From Deltaproteobacteria bacterium UBA2409 (GTDB taxonomy: Bacteria; Bdellovibrionota_C; UBA2361; DDRT01): a stretch of 11,346 nucleotides of DNA. Where the stretch lies: positions 59,242 to 70,587 of the forward strand of contig DDRT01000011.1 of NCBI GenBank assembly GCA_002343185.1. The letters run 5' to 3'. Below are positions 1 to 5,205 of the stretch, one piece after another. The translations under genes and the position numbers were made by a program. The notes under the pieces were generated by a model. The model was given only the letters and a program-made list of their open reading frames with translations. It was not told the DNA's origin and made no database searches. Position 1 is the first letter of the stretch. Every line of letters starts with the position of its first letter.

Positions 1-8
1 AAAATGAG

Positions 9-36
9 AATCCCTTCGCCCGCTAAGGGATTTTTC
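9..36 (+). terminator. Bidirectional rho-independent terminator
   Basis: An 8 bp perfect stem (positions 9-16 pairing with 25-32) with an 8-base loop is followed on the plus strand by a run of T (31-35). It would end a plus-strand gene lying left of the window. On the minus strand the same stem is followed by CTCATTTT, so it could also stop transcription leaving the carbonic anhydrase gene. Seen directly; function inferred from form. Confidence 0.65.
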
Positions 37-37
37 T

Positions 38-92
38 GGTCAGGAACTATCGTCCGCGCTAGCGGACGAAGCAGCAATACAGCGGCCTGACC
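38..92. repeat. Nested palindrome (two-tier stem-loop)
   Basis: An outer 7 bp stem (GGTCAGG at 38-44 with CCTGACC at 86-92) encloses an inner perfect 8 bp hairpin (TCGTCCGC at 50-57, loop GCTA, GCGGACGA at 62-69). The inner stem is much more GC-rich than its surroundings. It lies between a terminator and the 3' end of the carbonic anhydrase gene. It could be a REP-like intergenic palindrome or a structured RNA 3' end; the sequence alone does not decide. An 8-base string in its right arm, GGACGAAG (64-71), recurs in the hairpin near 3584-3591. Confidence 0.5.
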
Positions 93-111
93 CCCAAGTG
101 ACCTAACTTCA

Positions 112-687
112 TCACTCGAAAAACTGCACTACCCCTGTTTCAAGCGAATATTCAGCGCCAATAATTTTGAGTTTACCACTGGCAATTAAGTCTTGGAGAA
201 TATCTGAGCCATCTTTTAACTGCTCAACTGAGGCTTGAATATTAGCCCTAATTGCAGAAGCAATCAGATATTCTTTAGGTTGGCTTCTGTCTAATCTCTC
301 TAAGCCTGGTTTAATACGATCGACAATAGCTTTTAAATTTGGTGATGGATGATCAAGGTCTTCAAGAGTAGCTAATATCGCTCCACACTGAGTGTGCCCT
401 AGCACTACGACTAGATCTGTACCAAATCTGTCGGCTGCGAATTCGACTGATCCGATGATCGATGGAGCAACGATGTTTCCGGCGATCCTTATTACAAATA
501 GATCTCCTAATCCTTGATCGAATATTATCTCTGCTGGAACTCTTGAATCTGAACATCCTAGTATTATCGCAAAAGGGTTTTGTCCTGCCGCTAATTCTTC
601 TCTTCTTTCGTGATCAACTGAAGCTTGAGATCGACTTAAGACAAACCTGCGGTTGCCATCTTTTAATCGCTTTAATGAGTCTGCCAT
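112..687 (-). CDS. Beta-class carbonic anhydrase
   Basis: Reversibly hydrates CO2 to bicarbonate in the cytoplasm using a zinc ion. The beta-class signature is clear: GCSDSRV near residues 44-50 supplies the first zinc cysteine (C45) and the Asp-Arg dyad (D47, R49), and GHTQCGA near 97-103 supplies zinc ligands H98 and C101. The QGLGDLFVIRIAGN segment between them is typical of the family. At 191 residues it is near the usual bacterial length and appears complete. A TTG codon at 690 lies directly in front of the ATG at 687; I prefer the ATG. The upstream ribosome binding site is poor. It follows the 113-residue gene by about 33 bp on the same strand, so the two may share a transcript. Family assignment is firm; the physiological role (CO2 supply for carboxylases, pH) is not visible. 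Confidence 0.95.
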   Translation of the reverse strand: MADSLKRLKDGNRRFVLSRSQASVDHERREELAAGQNPFAIILGCSDSRVPAEIIFDQGLGDLFVIRIAGNIVAPSIIGSVEFAADRFGTDLVVVLGHTQCGAILATLEDLDHPSPNLKAIVDRIKPGLERLDRSQPKEYLIASAIRANIQASVEQLKDGSDILQDLIASGKLKIIGAEYSLETGVVQFFE

Positions 688-723
688 CAAACTCAGTATT
701 AAGCTTCAGCTGTTGTTAATATG

Positions 724-1065
724 TCAAGCAGCTCTTCGTCTTGTGGAGATTCTTCTTTCTCCATGGACTGCTGCTCGAATTATATGGTCTCTTGCCTTCT
801 CTGGGTTCATCCCAAGAGTGTTGCAGATGGCTTCGAAGGAGAAGATATATTCTTCTTCGTCATCACCATCCTCTTCAAATTGATTATAGATATACTGAAG
901 GGCTTCTACTCTTAATTCGCCTCCAGCTCTAAGGTCTTCTATTGTTCTTAATATAATTGCTCTCATTAGCTCTGAAACTGGGTCATATCCACGCCCCAGC
1001 ATATAGGCTTCATCCATTTGAGGTAATCTACTCACGACTTTCTCCCAATCGTAACGGTTAAGCAT
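724..1065 (-). CDS. Small acidic protein of unknown function with C-terminal helical motif
   Basis: A 113-residue soluble protein with no signal peptide or membrane helix. It has a helical N-terminal half, a strongly acidic linker (residues about 64-73, rich in E and D), then FSFEAICNTLGMNPEKARDHI (about 75-95), which reads like a short helix-turn-helix-sized segment, and a basic arginine-rich tail (103-111). I recall similar 'FSF..IC..LG..P...R..I' endings in small uncharacterised proteins of deltaproteobacterial genomes, where DNA or RNA binding has been a reasonable guess; this is memory and inference, not proof. Translation should be strong because AAGGAGG lies four bases before the ATG. 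It sits upstream of the carbonic anhydrase gene on the same strand. That it is a real gene is supported by the ribosome binding site, the start codon and the protein-like composition. Confidence 0.8.
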   Translation of the reverse strand: MLNRYDWEKVVSRLPQMDEAYMLGRGYDPVSELMRAIILRTIEDLRAGGELRVEALQYIYNQFEEDGDDEEEYIFSFEAICNTLGMNPEKARDHIIRAAVHGERRISTRRRAA

Positions 1066-1069
1066 CCGC

Positions 1070-1076
1070 CCTCCTT
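1070..1076 (-). promoter_or_regulatory. Strong Shine-Dalgarno site for the 113-residue gene
   Basis: AAGGAGG on the minus strand, four bases before the ATG at 1065, is a full anti-SD match. It fixes the start of this otherwise unrecognised gene and contrasts with the absence of such sites before the polyprenyl synthase and YbaK-type genes. Confidence 0.8.
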
Positions 1077-1189
1077 AAATAAAACCTATGTATTTTCAAT
1101 AACTTAAAGCAAAACCCTAAGTGCGGCTTAGTGAACTTTCAAACAATGTTATTGGTTCATGGGAGCTGGGTGTTACCTAGGAAATTAAC

Positions 1190-2125
1190 TTATTTGATCC
1201 TTTCCAGAACAAAGTGCCCTAAAGCTAAAAGAGGGGCGGCTCTGTTTTCGGGGACTCCTTTAAGCAGTGAAACCTCAGCCTTGGATATATATCCTCTGGC
1301 CATCTCCCGAACGGTGGCTAAGGCTTTTGATTTTAACTGTGATGAGACAGCCTCTTTAATCTCTTCCTCAGCTAACTCACCTTTTTCATAAAGAATTCTT
1401 GAGCCAGTTTCTTCGCTCCAAAGTATATTCAAAACAGATGGTTTTTTCTCTCTAATGTCAGTCCCAATCTGCTTTCCAAGAATATCTTCAGTAGAGCTAA
1501 CATCCAAAATATCATCCAAAAGCTGGAATGCTATTCCAAGGTTTTCTCCAAACTCTGCAAGTTCGGAAGAAGGCTTTCCAAGTGCAATAAACCCTGCAGA
1601 CTCAGTAGCCAGTCTAAATAGTGAAGCAGTTTTTCTTCTTGTAATCTCTATACTTTCCTGCACAGTCGTTTCTCTTTCGCAAAGAGGTATCTCCTCAATC
1701 TCCCCTTCTGTTAATTCGACACAAGCGACTTCTGTTCGTTCGACAATATAGCTATCTAAGTGTGCGCATAGACTGAAAGCTCTAACCAAAAGAAAATCGC
1801 CAGCAAGAAGTGTGTTCGGAGTTCCGTACTTGATAAATGGACTTGAGGCATTTCTTCTTTTTGTTGACTTATCAATTATATCATCATGAAGAAGTGTTGC
1901 TAAATGAATAAGTTCAATTCCTGCACTAATTTGAATTAAGGAACTAGGAATAGGGTCTAATCCAAGAACTTTTCCAAGTAAAATGGCAAGATACGGTCTG
2001 ATTCTTTTTCCACCTAAAGAAAATAAATAATCTGGGATCTCTCTTAAAAGCTTAGCATCACTTTCAAACTTTGAGATAACAAGCTTTTCAACCTCCTTGA
2101 CTTCTGGTAGCGAAATAAGCGACAT
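1190..2125 (-). CDS. Long-chain trans-polyprenyl diphosphate synthase
   Basis: Condenses isopentenyl diphosphate onto an allylic diphosphate to make the isoprenoid side chain of quinones (IspB-like). All family landmarks are present in 311 residues: GGKRIRP (38-44) binding IPP, the first Asp-rich motif DDIID (81-85), the second DDILD (204-208), and GKQIGTDIREKKPS (217-230). The residue five before the first aspartate-rich motif is alanine (A76), as in long-chain synthases; farnesyl and geranylgeranyl synthases usually carry a bulky aromatic at or next to this position. I therefore infer an octaprenyl, heptaprenyl or similar product rather than farnesyl diphosphate. The gene starts 21 bp from the divergent YbaK-type gene and has no ribosome binding site; an extended -10 sits immediately before the ATG. 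Family is certain; exact chain length is inference. Confidence 0.93.
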   Translation of the reverse strand: MSLISLPEVKEVEKLVISKFESDAKLLREIPDYLFSLGGKRIRPYLAILLGKVLGLDPIPSSLIQISAGIELIHLATLLHDDIIDKSTKRRNASSPFIKYGTPNTLLAGDFLLVRAFSLCAHLDSYIVERTEVACVELTEGEIEEIPLCERETTVQESIEITRRKTASLFRLATESAGFIALGKPSSELAEFGENLGIAFQLLDDILDVSSTEDILGKQIGTDIREKKPSVLNILWSEETGSRILYEKGELAEEEIKEAVSSQLKSKALATVREMARGYISKAEVSLLKGVPENRAAPLLALGHFVLERIK

Positions 2126-2131
2126 CTAACA

Positions 2132-2140
2132 ACTATACCA
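2132..2140 (-). promoter_or_regulatory. Extended -10 promoter, probably giving a leaderless synthase mRNA
   Basis: On the minus strand TGG (2140-2138) precedes TATAGT (2137-2132), matching the extended -10 pattern TGnTATAnT. Exactly six bases separate it from the ATG at 2125, which would place the transcription start on the A of the start codon. No Shine-Dalgarno sequence is present. The -35 region is poor, as is common for extended -10 promoters. The same bases read on the plus strand contain TATACC (2134-2139), which could serve the divergent gene at 2147. Inferred from sequence only. Confidence 0.5.
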
Positions 2141-2146
2141 GTCTAT

Positions 2147-2638
2147 ATGGAATCTGAAAGATTACTTAAGGAGTTTTTGGCAGAATCAGGGATCTTGTAT
2201 GAGGAGATTGAACATCCGCCCTTATTTAGCTGTGATGATTGGGAAAGACTTGGGTTACCAAAACTTACAGGTGTTGATACAAAAAACCTATTCTTAGAGG
2301 ATGAAAAGGGATCCCTTTATTTATTGACTACTGAGTGCCGGAAAAGGGTTAGGATAAACGATCTTAGAAAATCACTTGGTTTAAAAAAGCTCTCATTCGG
2401 CAAAGAAGAGGATATGATAAGAACCTTAGGTGTAACACCAGGGGCAGTTACGTCTTTTGGCTTGCTATTTGATCAAAATAAGGAGGTCTCATTTCTGCTC
2501 GACACAGATGTTTCTAAGGCAGACTATGTGCAGTTACACCCCTGTAGGAATGATAAAACAATTATAATGAAAAAAGAGGATTATATGAGATTCTTCAGTA
2601 TTTTAGGGATACCCTCAAGGTTTGTTACAATTTTGTGA
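2147..2638 (+). CDS. YbaK/ProX-type aminoacyl-tRNA deacylase (ProXp-ala-like)
   Basis: A free-standing editing-domain protein, expected to hydrolyse mischarged tRNA (Ala-tRNA-Pro in the ProXp-ala group) and so guard proline codons against alanine. Supporting motifs in 163 residues are TKNLFL with the conserved lysine K46, a core beta-strand segment SLYLLTT (56-62), the LGLKKLSF segment (77-84), GVTPGAVTSFGL (95-106) which forms the substrate pocket, and an HPCRND segment (131-136) corresponding to the family's 'HP..N' motif. The length matches single-domain members. No ribosome binding site precedes the ATG; its start is only 21 bp from the divergent polyprenyl synthase. Older databases label such proteins PrdX, YbaK or Cys-tRNA(Pro) deacylase; the 'TKNLFL' and 'GVTPG.VT.FGL' combination favours ProXp-ala, but substrate specificity is inferred. 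Confidence 0.87.
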   Translation: MESERLLKEFLAESGILYEEIEHPPLFSCDDWERLGLPKLTGVDTKNLFLEDEKGSLYLLTTECRKRVRINDLRKSLGLKKLSFGKEEDMIRTLGVTPGAVTSFGLLFDQNKEVSFLLDTDVSKADYVQLHPCRNDKTIIMKKEDYMRFFSILGIPSRFVTIL

Positions 2639-2641
2639 TAC

Positions 2642-2689
2642 ATGATTCAAAGTTTATCAATAACCCTGAGTAGATTCATATTGAATCAT
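2642..2689. promoter_or_regulatory. Inverted repeat and possible promoter before the collagen-like gene
   Basis: A perfect 9 bp inverted repeat (ATGATTCAA at 2642-2650, TTGAATCAT at 2681-2689) flanks a weak sigma-70-like pair, TTATCA (2654-2659) and CATATT (2677-2682), 17 bp apart. A second GATTCA at 2673-2678 makes a shorter hairpin with TGAATC (2682-2687). The arrangement could be an operator pair around the promoter of the downstream secreted protein, or a terminator of the upstream gene without a T run. Positional inference only. Confidence 0.35.
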
Positions 2690-2717
2690 AGGTTTAAAAG
2701 AAAAAGGGTTTTTAAAT

Positions 2718-3464
2718 ATGAAATATATATCGATTCTTCTAGCGTTTTTGGTGGTATCAAGTGCAAATGCTGAGCTCTCTCCAGACTCACGGAAAGAGGT
2801 TAACCGTCTAATAAATAAGAAAACAAAGAGATTAGCAAAGAAAATAAACGCAATCGGCTCTCAGTCCCAGATACCTGGACCTAAAGGAGACAAAGGCGAT
2901 CGTGGTCTTCAAGGAGTGCCTGGTCTAACGGGTGAAAAAGGCGATCGAGGGGATAGTGCGTTTTCACCTGCCCCATCCGGTACAGTAATTAAAGGATATA
3001 TCAGTAATCTATCAGGAATAGCCCCTCAAGGTGCTGGTGAAGGATCAGTATTGGCAAATGCAAGTTTTAGCTTTGAGTCAAATCTAACCTTTCCACAAGT
3101 AGCAGGAGATATATTCATAGTTCCTACTCAGCAATTTATTAATGATTGTTCTGTCAGCTATCCAACCAGCGCAACACTCTGTATGTCAGAGGCTCACTAT
3201 AATAAATTTGTAAGTGGAGAAACCGCAGCCAAATGTGGAGTAGCTGATTCAGCTGGGCATTACCCTGATCCAGCGCCAGGAGTAATTTGCGTATATCCAT
3301 TCGCAGCAAGGAACGTAAACAGAATTGATGTAAGAAGATACTCAGTTTTTGATAGTAGACTGGTAGGTGGAACGGTATACTGGTACTACAACGAAGGTGG
3401 CAAGGTTTCAACAGAATCACAAGCTACAAGATTCCATGCAACTTACGCAGTTACAGTTCCATGA
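2718..3464 (+). CDS. Secreted collagen-like protein
   Basis: A 248-residue exported protein. Residues 1-18 form a signal peptide (MKYIS then a hydrophobic core, with SANA just before a likely cleavage site). Residues about 23-46 are lysine- and arginine-rich and helical, possibly a trimerising coiled coil. Residues 54-80 are nine uninterrupted Gly-X-Y triplets (GPK GDK GDR GLQ GVP GLT GEK GDR GDS) with the charged KGD pattern typical of bacterial collagens. The remaining ~165 residues look beta-rich and carry four cysteines (144, 155, 173, 191), able to form two disulfides outside the cytoplasm. The AAAGGG at 2703-2708 gives a reasonable ribosome binding site. The gene is monocistronic, ending in a good terminator. 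I recall similar signal-collagen-beta proteins in marine proteobacteria; function (surface, adhesion or matrix) is unknown. Confidence 0.85.
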   Translation: MKYISILLAFLVVSSANAELSPDSRKEVNRLINKKTKRLAKKINAIGSQSQIPGPKGDKGDRGLQGVPGLTGEKGDRGDSAFSPAPSGTVIKGYISNLSGIAPQGAGEGSVLANASFSFESNLTFPQVAGDIFIVPTQQFINDCSVSYPTSATLCMSEAHYNKFVSGETAAKCGVADSAGHYPDPAPGVICVYPFAARNVNRIDVRRYSVFDSRLVGGTVYWYYNEGGKVSTESQATRFHATYAVTVP

Positions 3465-3490
3465 TTTGAAGAGTACAATACTAAGTATTG

Positions 3491-3517
3491 AGCCAGGCCA
3501 TAGTGCCTGGCTTTTTT
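3491..3517 (+). terminator. Rho-independent terminator of the collagen-like gene
   Basis: A perfect 8 bp GC-rich stem (AGCCAGGC at 3491-3498 with GCCTGGCT at 3505-3512), a six-base loop and a T run through 3517 lie 26 bp after the stop codon. Canonical form; high confidence. Confidence 0.92.
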
Positions 3518-3531
3518 ATTTGTGTCAGTGG

Positions 3532-3558
3532 AAAAAATGCTCGCTGGCTCGCATTTTT
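3532..3558 (-). terminator. Possible terminator of the tRNA-Glu transcript
   Basis: AAAAATGC (3533-3540) and GCATTTTT (3551-3558) form an 8 bp inverted repeat around a 10-base loop. Read on the minus strand the right arm runs into six T, which fits a terminator for the tRNA gene upstream. The stem is mostly A-T, so the call is moderate. GCTCGC appears twice within the loop region (3539-3544 and 3547-3552). Confidence 0.4.
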
Positions 3559-3566
3559 CTATTGCT

Positions 3567-3608
3567 ACGTTTTCGTTCTTACGGGACGAAGTCCCGTGAC
3601 GAAAACGT
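3567..3608. repeat. Long imperfect hairpin abutting the tRNA 3' end
   Basis: An outer 10 bp stem (ACGTTTTCGT at 3567-3576 with ACGAAAACGT at 3599-3608) encloses an inner 7 bp stem (ACGGGAC at 3581-3587 with GTCCCGT at 3591-3597) and a three-base loop. The outer right arm overlaps the last three bases of the tRNA gene (3606-3608). On the minus strand this would form just downstream of the mature tRNA 3' end and might mark a processing signal, a terminator, or a palindromic repeat inserted beside the tRNA gene. Confidence 0.55.
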
Positions 3609-3680
3609 CCCCACAGGGATTCGAACCCTGGTTTTCTCCGTGAAAGGGAGGTGTCCTAGACCGGGCTAGACGATGGGGAC
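3606..3680 (-). tRNA. tRNA-Glu (anticodon UUC)
   Basis: The minus strand folds as a complete 75-base tRNA. The acceptor stem pairs GTCCCCA with TGGGGAC, with G as discriminator base. The anticodon loop CTTTCAC carries TTC, reading GAA and GAG. The T arm is CAGGG-TTCGAAT-CCCTG. The D arm and overall sequence closely resemble proteobacterial tRNA-Glu as I remember it. The 3' CCA is not encoded (TTTT follows the discriminator), so it must be added by a nucleotidyltransferase. The outermost anticodon-stem pair (27-43) is a C-A mismatch in my alignment. Confidence 0.95.
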
Positions 3681-3689
3681 CGGCAGGGG

Positions 3690-3718
3690 AGAATACTTAA
3701 CTGATTTAGAGTTGTCAA
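3690..3718 (-). promoter_or_regulatory. Sigma-70-type promoter of tRNA-Glu
   Basis: On the minus strand a consensus -35 TTGACA (3718-3713) is followed after exactly 17 bp by TATTCT (3695-3690). The predicted start falls about one to three bases before the mature tRNA 5' end (3680), in a GC-rich segment (CCCCTGCCGG) like the discriminator of stringently controlled stable-RNA promoters. The -35 lies five bases beyond the stop of the Ppx/GppA-like gene, so read-through from that gene is also possible. Confidence 0.75.
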
Positions 3719-3722
3719 AGCC

Positions 3723-5060
3723 TCAAAGCTTTTTGACCTTTAAAGGCCTACGATTGAAAGGTTTTTCTAAGTCCTTATCTTTAAAAAGCTCAAGTCTAGG
3801 AGCACGTATTACAAGATGTGAGTCCTCAATCGATACTCTAGCTCCCTCGTTTAATATCAGCCTAACAAGTTTAGATACCCGTCGAGCCGTGTCTGAGCCC
3901 CCCTCTTGACCCTTAATACCTAAGACAATTCGCTCTTGGGTATCTCTTGGTAATCCAGCAAAGTGATTTCTCATAAAAAGATCCTCAATAGATGAGGTGA
4001 AGTGTGGTTCATTCTGTGGGCGTAGTAACTCCAAAGTTGTAACTACACCGACTGTTTTCTTGGTGGAGGCAGAACTTATACTTGCTACAAGCTCAATATC
4101 TTGCAGTGTTAAATTAGGATATGGAAGAGAGTATTGAAATTCTAATAAGCTTCTTCTAAGTAGCTCCGATTGAACCTTAGATTGAGTTTTGGCTGATCTT
4201 ATAATTTCAACTTGCCCCATCGCCATACGGGAGTCAGAGACAATAACTGAATCGAGTCCTCCTAGCTCAGATAATCTAATTAAAAACATAGTTAAGAAAA
4301 ATTTCGCACGGGATTCTTCGCTGTCTCCAATATGTTCCATGTAATGTTCATTGAGTCTTCGGAGGCTACGAAGTGACAGCTCAAATCCGGAAGTTCCAGA
4401 GTCACTTCGTAATTGTCTGGCAAATCTTCCAGAAACTACAAGTTTTGTATGTGTTGGAAGATTCCGCATTAAAATTGCGATAGCACCTTCATTATTATGC
4501 TCCTCTAACTTCTCGATCAGGCGGCTACGTACTTTATCTATGTCATCTTGTTTTGAGATATTTAAACTTGGGTCGCTAAACCCGTAGTGCTCGAAACCTC
4601 TCTGAATTGGAGATGCATACTCAGCTAGATCGAATGTAACCTCTGTGCTTAACCCTCCAACATGAAGATGGACAAAATTAGATCCGATTAAACTACTTGC
4701 TTTTGACAGACTGCTTTTTATCGCACGAGATAAAAGCTCACCCTCGTGCTCAATCGATATTGTTAGTGGAAATAAACCACACTCTCTCCAAAGAATTTTT
4801 TGAAACTGTCCTTGAGGAAGATATCGATATGCTGCAGTAGCAACTACCTGATCAATCTCATCTAAACCACCTAGTAGTTTTTTTAAACGAGCTAAGTATC
4901 TTTCAAATACATCTGTATCTTGAAAAGTTTCGAGCGAATCCGGATTAAGCCCCACCCAATCACCGAGGCCATGGCGAAATCGTTCATATTTAAATTCAGT
5001 CTCAGAAAGTGGGGTTAACGCCCCAACCTTCGTTGAGCCAAGGTCAATAGCAGTTGTCAC
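3723..5060 (-). CDS. Divergent Ppx/GppA-like protein with altered phosphate loop
   Basis: A 445-residue cytoplasmic protein with the ASKHA-fold layout of exopolyphosphatase/pppGpp phosphatases. Matching points are AIDLGSTKVGA (4-14, phosphate-1 loop), VVATAAYR (72-79, compare 'ATSAxR'), ISIEHEGELLSRAI (101-114, compare 'ISGxEEA'), LHVGGLSTEV (132-141, compare 'DIGGGSTEL'), LVVSGRFARQL (207-217) and VIVSDSRMAMGQV (272-284, compare 'v..s..glReG'). The C-terminal ~130 residues resemble the helical C-terminal domain of Ppx/GppA. The family's catalytic-loop aspartate is replaced by H133 and one loop glycine by L137, so normal phosphohydrolase activity is doubtful. Start is GTG at 5060 with no clear ribosome binding site. 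It is divergent from flhB across 145 bp. A regulatory or polyphosphate/ppGpp-sensing role is speculation; other ASKHA proteins remain an alternative. Confidence 0.7.
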   Translation of the reverse strand: MTTAIDLGSTKVGALTPLSETEFKYERFRHGLGDWVGLNPDSLETFQDTDVFERYLARLKKLLGGLDEIDQVVATAAYRYLPQGQFQKILWRECGLFPLTISIEHEGELLSRAIKSSLSKASSLIGSNFVHLHVGGLSTEVTFDLAEYASPIQRGFEHYGFSDPSLNISKQDDIDKVRSRLIEKLEEHNNEGAIAILMRNLPTHTKLVVSGRFARQLRSDSGTSGFELSLRSLRRLNEHYMEHIGDSEESRAKFFLTMFLIRLSELGGLDSVIVSDSRMAMGQVEIIRSAKTQSKVQSELLRRSLLEFQYSLPYPNLTLQDIELVASISSASTKKTVGVVTTLELLRPQNEPHFTSSIEDLFMRNHFAGLPRDTQERIVLGIKGQEGGSDTARRVSKLVRLILNEGARVSIEDSHLVIRAPRLELFKDKDLEKPFNRRPLKVKKL

Positions 5061-5124
5061 GGTCGAAGTAGAATACCGTTTGTTTGACTATTAATAAAAT
5101 GCCTGATTAGAAATTAACGGTTTT

Positions 5125-5155
5125 TTGACACATGGATAGATATCTTAACCATTAT
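5125..5155 (+). promoter_or_regulatory. Weak candidate promoter for the flagellar operon
   Basis: The 145 bp between the divergent GTG at 5060 and flhB contains one exact -35 hexamer TTGACA (5125-5130). The best -10 candidate is CATTAT (5150-5155), with a long 19 bp spacer. I see no sigma-54 (GG-N10-GC) or sigma-28 signature here. AACGGTT recurs at 5116-5122 and 5193-5199, with an inverted ACCGTT at 5075-5080, a possible regulator site. Low confidence. Confidence 0.3.
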
Positions 5156-5205
5156 TTTCAACTACTTAACCTTGGCAAAGGACGTGCATTAAAACGGTTG
5201 GCGCC

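Noticed and set aside
38..92. Nested palindrome considered as an integron attC site
   Set aside because: No attC core sites (RYYYAAC/GTTRRRY) or adjacent integrase or cassette structure are visible.
653..932. Several plus-strand open frames of 60-85 codons across the carbonic anhydrase and 113-residue genes
   Set aside because: They lie opposite well-supported minus-strand genes, have serine- or leucine-rich low-complexity products and no ribosome binding sites; they are antisense shadows.
1117..1131. CTAAG-TGCGG-CTTAG inverted repeat downstream of the polyprenyl synthase gene
   Set aside because: Only a 5 bp stem with a short GGTTTTG tail on the minus strand; too weak to call a terminator or operator.
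3567..3680. tRNA gene end with inverted repeats considered as an integration site of a mobile element
   Set aside because: No integrase, no duplicated tRNA 3' fragment and no phage-like genes are seen in the window.
3367..3909. Plus-strand open frames running through the tRNA-Glu gene and the end of the Ppx/GppA-like gene
   Set aside because: They cross a terminator and a tRNA gene and would be antisense to conserved coding sequence.
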